64,000 nucleotides of DNA, taken from NCBI RefSeq assembly GCF_001411555.2, contig NC_049902.1:13788237-13852236 (forward strand), read 5' to 3'. Position numbers and translations under genes: made by a program. The notes under the pieces are model-generated. The model made no database searches, was not told the origin of the DNA, and saw only the letters and a program-made list of their open reading frames with translations. This document shows, piece after piece, positions 48,561 to 58,955 of the stretch (positions are counted from its first letter, which is position 1; each line of letters opens with the position of its first letter). Source of the DNA: Juglans regia. Lineage: Eukaryota > Streptophyta > Magnoliopsida > Fagales > Juglandaceae.

Positions 48561-49562
48561 CCCATGAGACCATTCAGAAATAAACCCAAGAAATCTCTAC
48601 TACACAGTGAAAGAAACCCACTCTCGCAACAAGGCCCTCGTTGTAGACAACACCATCGAGGCTTTCTCTTCATACCAGCCAACCCAGACCACCTACCTTG
48701 CCGAAAACACCACAGTGAGTCATCCATTCAGTTTCCTAGTTACATAGTTTTCTAATAGGAAACAAACTTCCAATCTCCTTACGATCCACGATTCTCCCTT
48801 CTCATTGTTTATAAAATTCCCCTTAGACCTTCAGCGTTAAACAAAAAAAAAAAAAAGAAACATGTGTGCTTAATGTTTAAGTTGGGTCAGGTTGCACTTT
48901 TACAAAAACTATTCTAGTGTTTTTAAATGGATTGTTTTCCTCAATTAGGGCTGGGCTGGAATTTAAATCAGGCCAAAGTTTTACTTAAATAAATATGTGC
49001 CATAGACTTAAGTTATTATAGAAAGTATTTAAGGGATAGAAAGTATTTAAGGGATTTAAATAAATATGAGGCCATAGACTTAAGTTATCTCTATATATTA
49101 TTTTAAGTATTTAGAATGGTACGACACGTCTTTCTAGGAAAGTTAGCAACAATTAGTGCCTCGTATAGGTCACGAGCAACGACGTGACATTGTGGAAGCA
49201 CACTAAGAGGTAATTAGTATGATCATATAATTGCATGTGTACGATAAATGTTCTAATTGTATATGAAAATATGATGTTTGTCTATGTTACGCTACGAGCT
49301 AAGTCAAGGTTAGATCCCTTTCACGATCTTCGATGAATTATAATGATATGCATGTAAGTGAGCTTATGTATGTTTGCTATTATGGATTATGATTTGATGG
49401 ATGATATGTCATGAAAATCACATGTATGCCATGGAATGTTTATGTTCAGATCACATTATGCCATCTCGTGTTATGTTTTGCTATGTACAAGTATATGCCA
49501 TGCTAGGAAACTTCATGAAGTCCAACAAAATTTTCATGCATTAAGAAAGATAAGATGTTAAG

Positions 49563-50140
49563 GGTGACATGAGCCTAAGCATGTTCACCAAAGGCTATGA
49601 TAAGGGTGACACAGATCTACGCGTGTTCACCAAAAGTTAGATAAGCAGTGCCACAGACCTAAGCGTGGTTCACCATATGTTAAGTAAAAAACGGACCTAA
49701 GCGTGTTTCACTCCATGATATGTTAAAAGGTCACATGGACCTAAGCGTATTCGTCACAAGTTATGATAAGCGGTGCCATGGACCTATGCGTGGTTCACCA
49801 TATGTTAAGTGAAACACGGACCTAAGTGTGCTTCACTCTATGATATGTTAAAGGGTGATACGGACCTAAGCGTGTTCACCACAACTTAAAATATGCGGTG
49901 CCACGGACCTAAGCGTGGTTCATCATATGTTAAGTGAAACACGGACCTAAGCGTGTTTCACTCTATGATATGTTAAAGGGTGACACGGACCTAAGCGTGT
50001 TCACCACAAGTTGTGATAAGCGGTGCCACGAACCTAAGCATGGTTCATCATATGTTAAGTGAAACACGGACCTAAGCGTGTTTCATCCAATGATTTGTTA
50101 AAGGGTAACACGTGCCACAGACTCAAGTGTAGGTCACCAT
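49563..50140 (+). repeat. Higher-order tandem hairpin array (5' LTR)
   Basis: About 14 consecutive small hairpins of 27-30 bases with the common loop gacctaag, at starts near 49563, 49614, 49648, 49684, 49729, 49772, 49809, 49855, 49897, 49933, 49979, 50021, 50058 and 50106. Three stem types alternate in fixed order: ggtgacacg/cgtgttcacc, ggtgccacg/cgtggttcacc and agtgaaacacg/cgtgtttcact. The three-hairpin unit repeats about every 125 bp. The copy at 49933-49962 has a perfect 11 bp stem. Confidence 0.85.
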
Positions 50141-50788
50141 CTGATAAGTGAAAGATAAGATAAACAAGGCATGTATGATTCTTAGATAATGCATGAAGTC
50201 AGTCATTTATGCGTTCACGTTACATGTTTTTCATGATTATGTATGATTCCGCTCATGTTAATGATGATTAGATATGCAATGTGAATCTGTGACGATATAT
50301 GTATGTATGTAAAGTTTTTAAGAAATTAAGCCTTTGTTAAATTAAGTTATGTTTATGGTATGATTGTGTATCTGTGATGATGTATGTATGTTATGAAGAG
50401 TCTTTTTAAAAATTAAGTCTATGCTAGGCTAAGATGTATTTTAGGGTATGATGTGCTATTTACTGAGTATTCGACTTATTTTTATTTGTTTCTCTATTTT
50501 CTTCTATGTCTAACTGCCACAGATGATGAATGTAAGGATGCAGAGCTGGAGGGTCAGGAATATACCTAGTGTAAAGACTTAGAAATGAATAAGTGTTATT
50601 TACACAATAATTAGATTAGTTTATGTTTTTTTTTACGTTTTTAGTTTCATGTTAAAAAAAAAAAACAGTTATGTTCAGTTTAGTGATATTTCAATAAATG
50701 AGGTATTTCAAAATATGAATCTCTTTACCAGGCACTATTGTATGAATGTTAGTAATATCTCTATCCTACGTGAATGAGGTGTTACAAT

Positions 50789-50802
50789 TGGTATTCGAAC
50801 CA
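50789..50802 (+). promoter_or_regulatory. Primer-binding-site position, degenerate
   Basis: tggtattcgaacca begins two bases after the 5' LTR end. The first six bases match the common tggtatcagagc plant PBS (initiator-Met tRNA) and the rest deviates, so either the site has decayed or another tRNA was used. Confidence 0.45.
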
Positions 50803-51099
50803 GGTTGAGAGATTCTGTAGACTTTTAAAAAGAAAGGATTCTAGGATAGAAAATACCCAGGATGACTCCTAGCCAGCTCAAAATTTAAGAGGTTATTTAC
50901 AGTTATGTTTTATTTATTGCCATGTTTTGGTTGATTGCATGATTGATGAACGATTGTATTAGTATATGCTCATTGCATGAATGGTGTTGTTAGAATGGCA
51001 CCGGCTACTAGGCGTAATGAGCGCCCTAAAGGTTCTACGGAACCACCACCGAACGAGCTGGAGGTGTTGACTACTGTTGCTACCAGACTTCTCCGATAT

Positions 51100-53100
51100 T
51101 GATCAGCTTTTAATTTCGACTTCCAAGCGTAGAACCTGTCAAAGTAATACAAGGGTAAATCCCAAGATCGAATTCACAAGGACAATGAAAATTTAGCAAA
51201 CATTTCATATTCACAAGACATCATATTACCGTTTGTGGTGACAAGAAATTTTGAAATAATAAGAAAACATTAAACTAAATGATCCAGCAATGAACAAAAA
51301 AAAAAAAGAAATGAGAAATAAATTTCAAAAGTTAACCACTAACTATATTGACCCCAAAATGAGGCTATTTACTAAGGGAGTGTGGAATGAATTAAGAGTA
51401 AAATTGTTGGCTGTTCTGGAAGTTCAAGTACGAGTAAAGCTAAAAATAAAAGTGAATCTATTTTTCTAAAATTACTACGGCAGGTTTGGGGGGTGAGATG
51501 AGAATTTTGTGTTTTGTTTTAGGTTTTAAAATATTATGTTTTAGTATTATTATTGTATTGGGATTTGAAAAAGTTGAATTGAGATTTGAAAAAGTTGAAT
51601 TATTTATTATATTTTGTACGAGGATTTGAAAAAGGTGTAATGATGAGATGAGATGAGAATTTTGTGTCTCATCCCACCCCCCAAATCTGCCCTAAGAATC
51701 AAAAAATTTAAAGGAAATGTATAGAAGTTGACTTAAACTTGTAAGAAGCAATAAAACAAACACTTGGGCTACAAGAATGTTTCCTCCTTTTCCAAACTTT
51801 GATTAAGAGGTCAAACTCTATAACTCAATTGTCAATCTAGTTTAAGCATTAACAATCGGAAGATAAAGATGTAAAACCAGATTTCTAGTCTAAAGTATCT
51901 ATAGAGTGCAAATAGATTTACTATGAATACTAACCAAGAAAAACCTTGGAAATATTACCAAGTTTCTGCTGTGCCTTACGTCAACAGTAGAACAAGAACA
52001 AGAGTTTTTGGTTTTGACTTATCTCAACAAAATCAACTTGAAAATCTATAAAATGGATTTTTATCATATCAAAGTCACTCTAATCAGTAGTTTAGTGCAA
52101 GAGAATTCATATCTTGTAGCTCAAACTGTAAACTTAGCCTAACATAATTCTCTCAAGGAAATAGAAATTAAAACAATTAAACTCAAACTCATAAACGAGT
52201 GCTCTGTGCATCACAAAACTGCCAATAAAATTTCAGAATCTCTACTACTAAGAAAATAAAATCATCTCTAACCCAAAAAAACTGAAGCCGAAATATCCAC
52301 TAGAAGGAAAAAGAAATAGAAGAAATAAAAACAGAAGAAGAAGAAGAGACGGCGCACGGCTAAAAATTTTCTTTTTATACTCTGCATTTTCCTTCCGTTC
52401 CAGCCCTCTGCATTTTGGGTCTCCAGTTGTGCATTTCATCCCTACGTTTTGCGTCTCCACTTTCTGCATTTCGCCTCTCAGCCTAGCACCAGTTCACGTG
52501 AGTGGGTCTCCCCGTGTGCGTGAAGCTGCGTCCTTGAGGCCCCCGTTTTGATTCTTGCCCGTGTGAGCTGCCCTGCTGTGAGGCCACGATCCAGCCTCCC
52601 CTGCAGTGCATTTCTGCGTGTGTGAAGCCTGTTGTCCGTGCGTGAAGCCCTCTCAAGCCACGTTCCATTTTCGCGTGTGGGTCTGCTCTGAACAGCTTGA
52701 GGCTCGCTGCTGTGCCTTCCACTCGCATGTCCCACTCACAACTCTATCCCTCTTTCTTTTCTTTTCTTTGTTTTGTTTCCAATCCCTAGCCCCTTAGCTG
52801 TTGTGCAGTGCATTTCTTTGGGTGCTGCCATGCTAGTTGAGTATTTCCAATAATACCCATGTACTTAACATCTTTTCCACAATGCCCTGCAACATAAGTA
52901 AGATATGAGAGTAAAATTTGGGATATTAATTTTTAGTGTGGACCAGCTGCATTACAACTCTTTTCAAGTGTAAAATACCAGAATTTAACATTGAGTCAAG
53001 TACTAAAAATTACTACATAATTAAGTGTTTAATTCATTTTTTTGGTTAAACAATTCGTTCTCTTTAGCAGCTTAATCATGTAGTTTTTGACAACTTAACA
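51100..53100 (-). mobile_element. Solo LTR, 2,001 bp, with 5 bp target duplication
   Basis: Starts tgatcagctttt and ends gacaacttaaca, flanked on both sides by gatat (51095-51099 and 53101-53105). On the minus strand it reads tgttaagttgtc ... gctgatca, with a TATA-like tataaaaag at about 52371-52379 and a GC-richer leader (52480-52740). No coding sequence or second LTR, so it is what remains after LTR-LTR recombination. A MITE sits at 51479-51692. Confidence 0.8.
51479..51692 (+). mobile_element. MITE, 'gatgagatgag' family, inside the solo LTR
   Basis: The left end is ggcaggtttggggggtgag. The right end in inverse is gggcagatttggggggtg, then ggatgag. The core carries ttgaaaaagttgaattattt and gtgtaatgatgagatgaga, plus a small duplication of gatttgaaaaagttgaatt. 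Confidence 0.75.
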
Positions 53101-54254
53101 GATATTTTGTTGATGATCAAGGCTTAGGAGCCAGGACTCCTTGGTTCTATTGCACCCTAAACCATTTTACACAACATCATTTTCTGACTTTTGACGGCAA
53201 GGCAGAAGCACTCGACACGGAACGCTAGATCAAAAGAATGGAAAAGGTCTTCAGGGTTCTTTTCTTTACCGATGAACAGAAAGTGGATTATGCCACTTAC
53301 ATGCTGGCAAATGAGGCAGATGAGTGGTGGACTTCCACATGGGAACTACAGCAGCTCGAACTAGGTGATGGGGTACCTATCACTTAGGATTGCTTCAAAA
53401 GGGCATTTTTAGATCGATTCTTTTCCCCAGCACTCCAGGAGACAAAAGCTAGATAGTTTATTGATCTAGCACAAGGAACCATGACGGTAGAATGCTACAC
53501 TGCAACGTTTGTGGCATTGTTGCGATTTGCAAGTTATCTAATTCCGAATGAAGAAAAGAAATGTGAGAAGTTTGAGCGAGGACTACATCCACCGATTCGA
53601 AGTGGTCTTATACCCCTTAGGATCCCTAAATTCACTGACTTGGCTACTCGAGCCACTCTGGTGGAAGAAGACATGGGAACGAACATAGAGTTACTCAATC
53701 AGAAGAAATGCCAACAGACACTGCAAGAGCCTTACTGCAACAAAATGTTTACTCCAAACGACCGTCCGAGACCATCTCAAGATAGTCAACCTTATCCTAT
53801 TTTCGAGACATTTGGAAAAATGCATCAAGGAAGATGTTTGCAGGGTCAGAATGTTTGCTTCATCTGTGGAGAGCCCAACCATATGGCCCTTAATTGCCCA
53901 AGAAAGAACTCACTGGTTTCCACCAAAGGGAACGGGCAGAGAACCACAACACCAGCTAGAGTGTTTGCTCTTACTACTGATGATGTGGTAGCAGGTGACA
54001 ACCTTTGTGAGGATGGAACTGTAGGACAAGATTGGAACAAGGGAGATGAGGCAAAGGCCTAGGCGTTTTGGAACATGCTCATTTAGCTATATTTTCTATA
54101 AGCTATTTTACTTTACTTTATTTTTAAGCACGTGAGGCTTGGTTGAATTTTTTAATAAGTGCTTTTGCAAGAAATCCTTCTTCCAGTATATTTTTTTATA
54201 AAGATCTAGTATTTTGAGTACACTTTACATCTCAGATTCTCAAGGATGAGATTT

Positions 54255-54270
54255 CTTTTAAGGGGTAGAT
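54255..54270 (+). promoter_or_regulatory. Polypurine tract region before the 3' LTR
   Basis: tttaaggggtagat directly precedes the 3' LTR start tgtaacatcc. It is short and imperfect but in the required place for plus-strand priming. Confidence 0.5.
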
Positions 54271-54483
54271 TGTAACATCCAGACCCCAGAAGTGGGATTT
54301 TAAATATTATTTTTATTACTATTACTAATTTTAAGATCTGTTTTAAAATAGTGATTTCATTTGAGTGAGTTTCTTCCACTATCTTCACCCATAAGCCTCA
54401 GTGTTTATCTCCTAGTTGAATAAGTTTCCTAATGGAAGACCCAACTCACGTAAAAAACCCTACTATCCTCCCTTTTCCCTCTC

Positions 54484-54490
54484 TATAAAA
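54484..54490 (+). promoter_or_regulatory. Putative TATA box of the 3' LTR
   Basis: tataaaa in ccctctctataaaacccac, the counterpart of 48554-48560. A second tataaaa-like run (gcctataaaatttccc) lies near 54740 and has a partner near 48810. Confidence 0.5.
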
Positions 54491-57400
54491 CCCACGAGAC
54501 CCTTCAGAAATAAAACCCAATAATAATCTCATACACATTGAAAGAAACCCACTCTCATAGCAAGCCCCTCGTCATAGACAACACCATCGAGCCTTTCTCT
54601 TCATACTAGCCAACCCAGACCACTTACCTCGTCGGAAACACCACAGTAAGTCATCCATTCAGTTTCCTAGTTGCATAGTTTTCTAATTGGAAACAAACTT
54701 CCTATCTCCTTATTATCCACGATTCTCCCTTTTCCTTGCCTATAAAATTTCCCTTAGACCTTCAGCATTAAACAAAATAAAAAAGAAGAAGGAGAAAACC
54801 TCTTTGAAAACCCACTCTCGCAAGCACCACCGCAGCCTTCCTCCCAGCAACCAACAACCACCTCGTCGAACCACCTCCCACAGCACCACAAAAAGTGCAG
54901 ACCAACCCAACCTAGTCTCATCCAATCCCTTCTGGTAAGCCTATTGCCGTCGACCACCATTTTCTCTTCCTAGTGCTTATCAGCTTCCCTCTCTAACTCT
55001 CTCACTATCTCTTGGGTCACACTGTAACAGCCCGCTAGAAATTCATTGGTGGAATTTCTATTGACTTTAGGAATCTCTTGAAAACTCCATAAGTTTTTAG
55101 GAATCGACCAATCGTATAGGTTTTAATCTGTCAACATAGTCAGTGTTATCACTTACTATGGTGCTAGAAATATAAGTTTTATTTATTTGAGGTGGTTAGA
55201 AATGTCAGAATGCATTATGGTCCAGGCCATTAGACTCAGTGAATTATTTAGAATTTTATGGTGCAATAACCTATTTTCATAATTTTGGACAAAACTTCTG
55301 TTGGAAATTGTGAAATTATTTTTATGGGCACTTTGAGGTTGAATTTCGGTAAAATATTTTCACTATTGGTTGATATGAATATTTAGAAATTTTTAGTGCT
55401 AAGTTTATGATTCAATTTTTTGGAGTGAATAGTAATCTCGGTAAGCGCACCAATTGCAGTGTTTCAAAATCACAGTGTGGAATGTCCAAATTAGATTAGA
55501 GAAATTTTATTTAGACACTTGGCAAGATCTTAGCCACACTTAATGAATAGTATTAGACACTTGGCACCATGAGGAGCGTTTGATGGATTTGAAGGAATCA
55601 AGCTGTGAAATCATGCTACTTAAGCAAAACTTTGTTTCATCTGCTCAACCAAATTGTGTCAGACCAAAGAGGTTTTCATTCCTAGTGAAATCCTAAATGA
55701 TAGGAATCCAATTGAAAGCCCAAAAGTTTTGTTGGAATCGAAACCCTAAACGGTTTCCCCAAAATCCTAAAGTTGGTCTCTAAACATTTTCTAATCCGAT
55801 TTATAGCATTGTGTTTAATCACTTGATTAAATCACTTTTACATACTATTAATCCTTCAAAGTTGTGTTAGAACATCATTATCCAACTTTGTTAACCTTGA
55901 AAAATTGATTGGACCAAGTGATATTGGATTTGGGCTTGATTGCAACCCAAACACTCTTTAAACCCCAAAATTTAGGCCCATTCGGTTTAGGCCTATTAAG
56001 GCCCACGAATTTGGTCACCATAGGATTGCTTCATGGCTAAGTTTTGTACCCCTACTTGGCTGGCCAGATCTTTACAAGAAGGGCCTAGAAGGTTCTTGAA
56101 AGACAAAGCTAAAGGGCTACCTCACTCTTTCACTCTCACACTCCACCTTGAGAAAAGATCTTGGTCTGATTTTTATGAGAAGAAAAGGCCAACACTCAAC
56201 CATTCCTTCAGTCCTATCACTTTACATAGCTTGTGTAAGAAGCTCTCCAGTCCACTTCCCACGAAAAGCAGCTCTCCTTTACACTTTTCCTTCATAAAAC
56301 ACAGAAGACACTCTCGGACAGTTTTTCATACCTCTTTTGAACGCCTGTTTCGAAGCTTTTGTTGGTGTTTTATCGCAAAGCTTCCTTCATGAAGGTTCTT
56401 TATTTTGGAGTATAGTTTACGTGGATACCTTATTCGTTTCATTTGGAGATCATTTGATCGATAAAAAGTTATTTAGACCCTAGAAAGGTCATTCTGGATG
56501 ATAAACTGGAGAGTGTGTTATATTTTAGAGTTTTTGACCAAGCTAATGAATATATCTTGGTCCGAAATTTTTATGGAGTACTTTTAACATGTGTATATGA
56601 TTATTGGTTGAGGATTTGTTGCATGATTAAAAGTTTTGGTGAAATATTTTCTTAGGTCTAGAAACTTAGAAACTGGAAGAGGAAAAACAGTTTCTGTTTT
56701 GAGAAAGTTTAAATCTTTTATGGTTTAATCTTATTCCAATGACTTTGATATTTTTATTGGAAGATCCTAAGCATCTTATATACATGTTAGAATGTTATTT
56801 TGAAGATATTTGATGTTAGTTTCAAAGATATGAAATTTTATGCAAGGAGATATTCAGTTAGGCCAAAGTGATGATGTTCTTGGCTAAATTTATGTTTTGG
56901 TTGATGTTTAACCATGTGATCTTGAGTTTGATGCTTGGATCTGTTTTAGAACATCTTTTTAAACCATGTGATGTTTGGGTTTGAAGATCACATCTTTATA
57001 AGTCATGGATCAAGAGGTTGATCAAAACAAGTTAGAAACAAAATTCTGTTTTGAACTTAGAAGAAAAACCAAAAAGTTCAAGTAAGGTTTTAGTGATTTT
57101 GATGACTTTTGTTCATGATTCAAAACATGATTATTCTTAGGAATATGTTATGAGTATAGTAGAAGAAAAATTTTAGTTTAATCATGAGTTTTGAAATTTG
57201 AAAGAATTACAACAAAATCAAGGGAAATAGCCTTGTAAGTTTCGGACCTATAGAGTTTGAGGTTAGGACAAAATTTACATAAGGTATGTAAATTTTGGTG
57301 ATTTTTGGAGTTAGGATGCAAAATCCTTAAGTTAGGGGTAAAATGGTCATTTTTCCACATGTAGAGGGTAAAATGATAATTTTACTCTAAGTTGATATTT

Positions 57401-58019
57401 ATCCATATTCCTAATTGTTAGTGATTAAATTCTAATTTTTAGAAATCACTACTTTCAGTTTCTTGTGATCGCACTTGAGCTTTGTCTCGAAGCGCGAAGA
57501 TCGAGGTAATTTAGCTTTTAACTTACTATCAATTTAATGTGTATGTGTGATAAGTAAGAGAACTAAACTATATGTATGCATGTTATCATATGTGTCATGC
57601 CAAGTCATTACATATTTATCTGTTACACAAAATTTATTCTATCATGAATTATTCATCTGTTACACAAGATATTATGTCACGTATTGCTATACATTGCAAA
57701 TATGTCATGTTAAGTATGCCATCTGTTACATGTATTTCATGTCACGTAATATTCACTATCACATTTTAAGCCATGTTAAGAAATGTTGTCTGTTATATGG
57801 TATGTCATGTTACGAAATGTTGCATGTTACAAGTATGCCATGTTATGAAATGTTCTCTGTTACATATATGTCTCGAGGTATGTCATGTCTGTCGTCTTAG
57901 TTCATGTCACGTTATGATACGTCAGGACTTCTGTCTTTTATGTCACATTCATGTTACGTCAAGTTACGAAATGTCATGTATGCCAGTTAAGTTATTCATG
58001 TCAATCACGACCCTAAGCG

Positions 58020-58041
58020 CTAGGATGGGATAATATCCTAG
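58020..58041 (+). other. Conserved LTR hairpin A
   Basis: CTAGGAT (58020-58026) and ATCCTAG (58035-58041), a perfect 7 bp stem with an 8-base loop. It is preceded by cacgaccctaagcg and followed by tagaactcc, as in the related copies. Confidence 0.7.
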
Positions 58042-58439
58042 TAGAACTCCTTTGTTCACGTTGGAGTGTCTAAATAGGTGTGAAATTCCCTGTGTTGACG
58101 AAGTATGGTCAATTGGTTGCGAATGGGGCCTAATTAGCTGGTCACCGGAGCGCGCCAGACACTAACGCCGATGGTGCCACACATTATGTTACGTGTGTCC
58201 ACAGCAAGTGTGGCACAAACAAATAAGTCATGAGGCCACAACAACTGTGGAGCATACACTACGTGAGACATAGCAATTGTGACACGTAGAATACGTGGGG
58301 CCACAACAACTGTGGAGTACGTATTAACACACTCACAGCTGGTATAGAAACATGTGATATGATGCGGTAATCGGTAGGGACACACGGCTCAAGGGGACTT
58401 GTGTAGCACCCATATGGTCACTTTAATGATTAAGTCTAT

Positions 58440-58800
58440 TGAATAAGATTCCAAGTTCAAGTCATGTTTCACGTTATGTTATGTTCAAGTTTACGTTCAC
58501 GCAATCATGGTAATCCCATGAGACAAGAATATGTTTTAAGTTCATGTTATGTTATGTTCACGTTTACGTTATGTTCCAAGCTCACATTTATGTTATGTCA
58601 TGCTCAGGTTCAAGTTATGTTCAAGTTCATGTTCAAATTATACATGTTCACGTTTATGTTATGTTTCAAGTTCACGTTCATGTTATGTTTCAAGTCCATG
58701 TCATGTTTCAAGTTCACGTTCATGCTATGTTTCAAGTCCATGTTATGTTTCAAGTCACGTTCATGCTAAGCTTCAGTTTCAATTTAAGTTATGCCATTTA
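58440..58800 (+). repeat. ttcatgttatgttcaagttc-type degenerate array
   Basis: Irregular repeats of gttcatgttatg, gttcacgtt and tttcaagtcc. Inverse of the block at 45100-45560. The Cys/Ser/Val/Met-rich open frames across it are artefacts. Confidence 0.75.
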
Positions 58801-58912
58801 TGTTATGTTGTATGTCAAGTTATGCTATGATTACTTATGATTTGATTATGCATTTATACTTTTACTGCCATGATGCATCATTAACCTGTGTGGAAGTTTC
58901 CTGTTAACTTGC

Positions 58913-58955
58913 TGAGATTTCTAATCAAATCTTACTGTGGTAGTCCCAACTACCA
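58913..58955 (+). other. Conserved LTR hairpin B and adjacent stem
   Basis: TGAGATTT (58913-58920) pairs with AAATCTTA (58927-58934), with one G-T pair. It is followed at once by TGGTAGT-ccca-ACTACCA, a perfect 7 bp stem with a 4-base loop. Both are found in the 44 kb and 63 kb copies with small changes. Confidence 0.65.

Larger units (their letters stand above)
48337..50786 (+). repeat. 5' LTR of the gag-only element, 2,450 bp
   Basis: TG...CA limits. It shares with the 3' LTR the head (agacccca, then taatttttaagat-like and cttccactatcttcaccc), the TATA region, the segment gggttgcac-like/ttttaaatgga/ctgttttcctcaattaggg, and the hairpin array. Compared with the 3' LTR it lacks several hundred bases between about 48860 and 48870. 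Confidence 0.75.
50996..54062 (+). pseudogene. Gypsy-type gag pseudogene with zinc knuckle
   Basis: Starts at the atg of MAPATRRNERPKG (50996), is interrupted by the solo LTR 51100-53100 and resumes after it. It shows a retrotransposon gag domain (TFDGKAEAL near 53185, then YATYMLANEADEWW near 53297, then FERGLHPPIRSGL near 53570) and one CCHC knuckle, CFICGEPNHMALNC, at 53856-53897. In-frame TAG stops stand at 53226, 53395 and 53454, and the first two occupy places usually coding for tryptophan. The frame after 53481 stays open to 54062. It would encode the capsid-like protein of an element lacking pol; now non-functional. Confidence 0.8.

Noticed and set aside
49563..50140. CRISPR-like regular repeats
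   Set aside because: This is plant DNA; units are head-to-tail hairpins without unique spacers and occur in both LTRs of one element.
58464..58840. Three overlapping about 100-residue plus-strand frames
   Set aside because: Same array in the other orientation within a solo LTR; no start context or protein-like composition.
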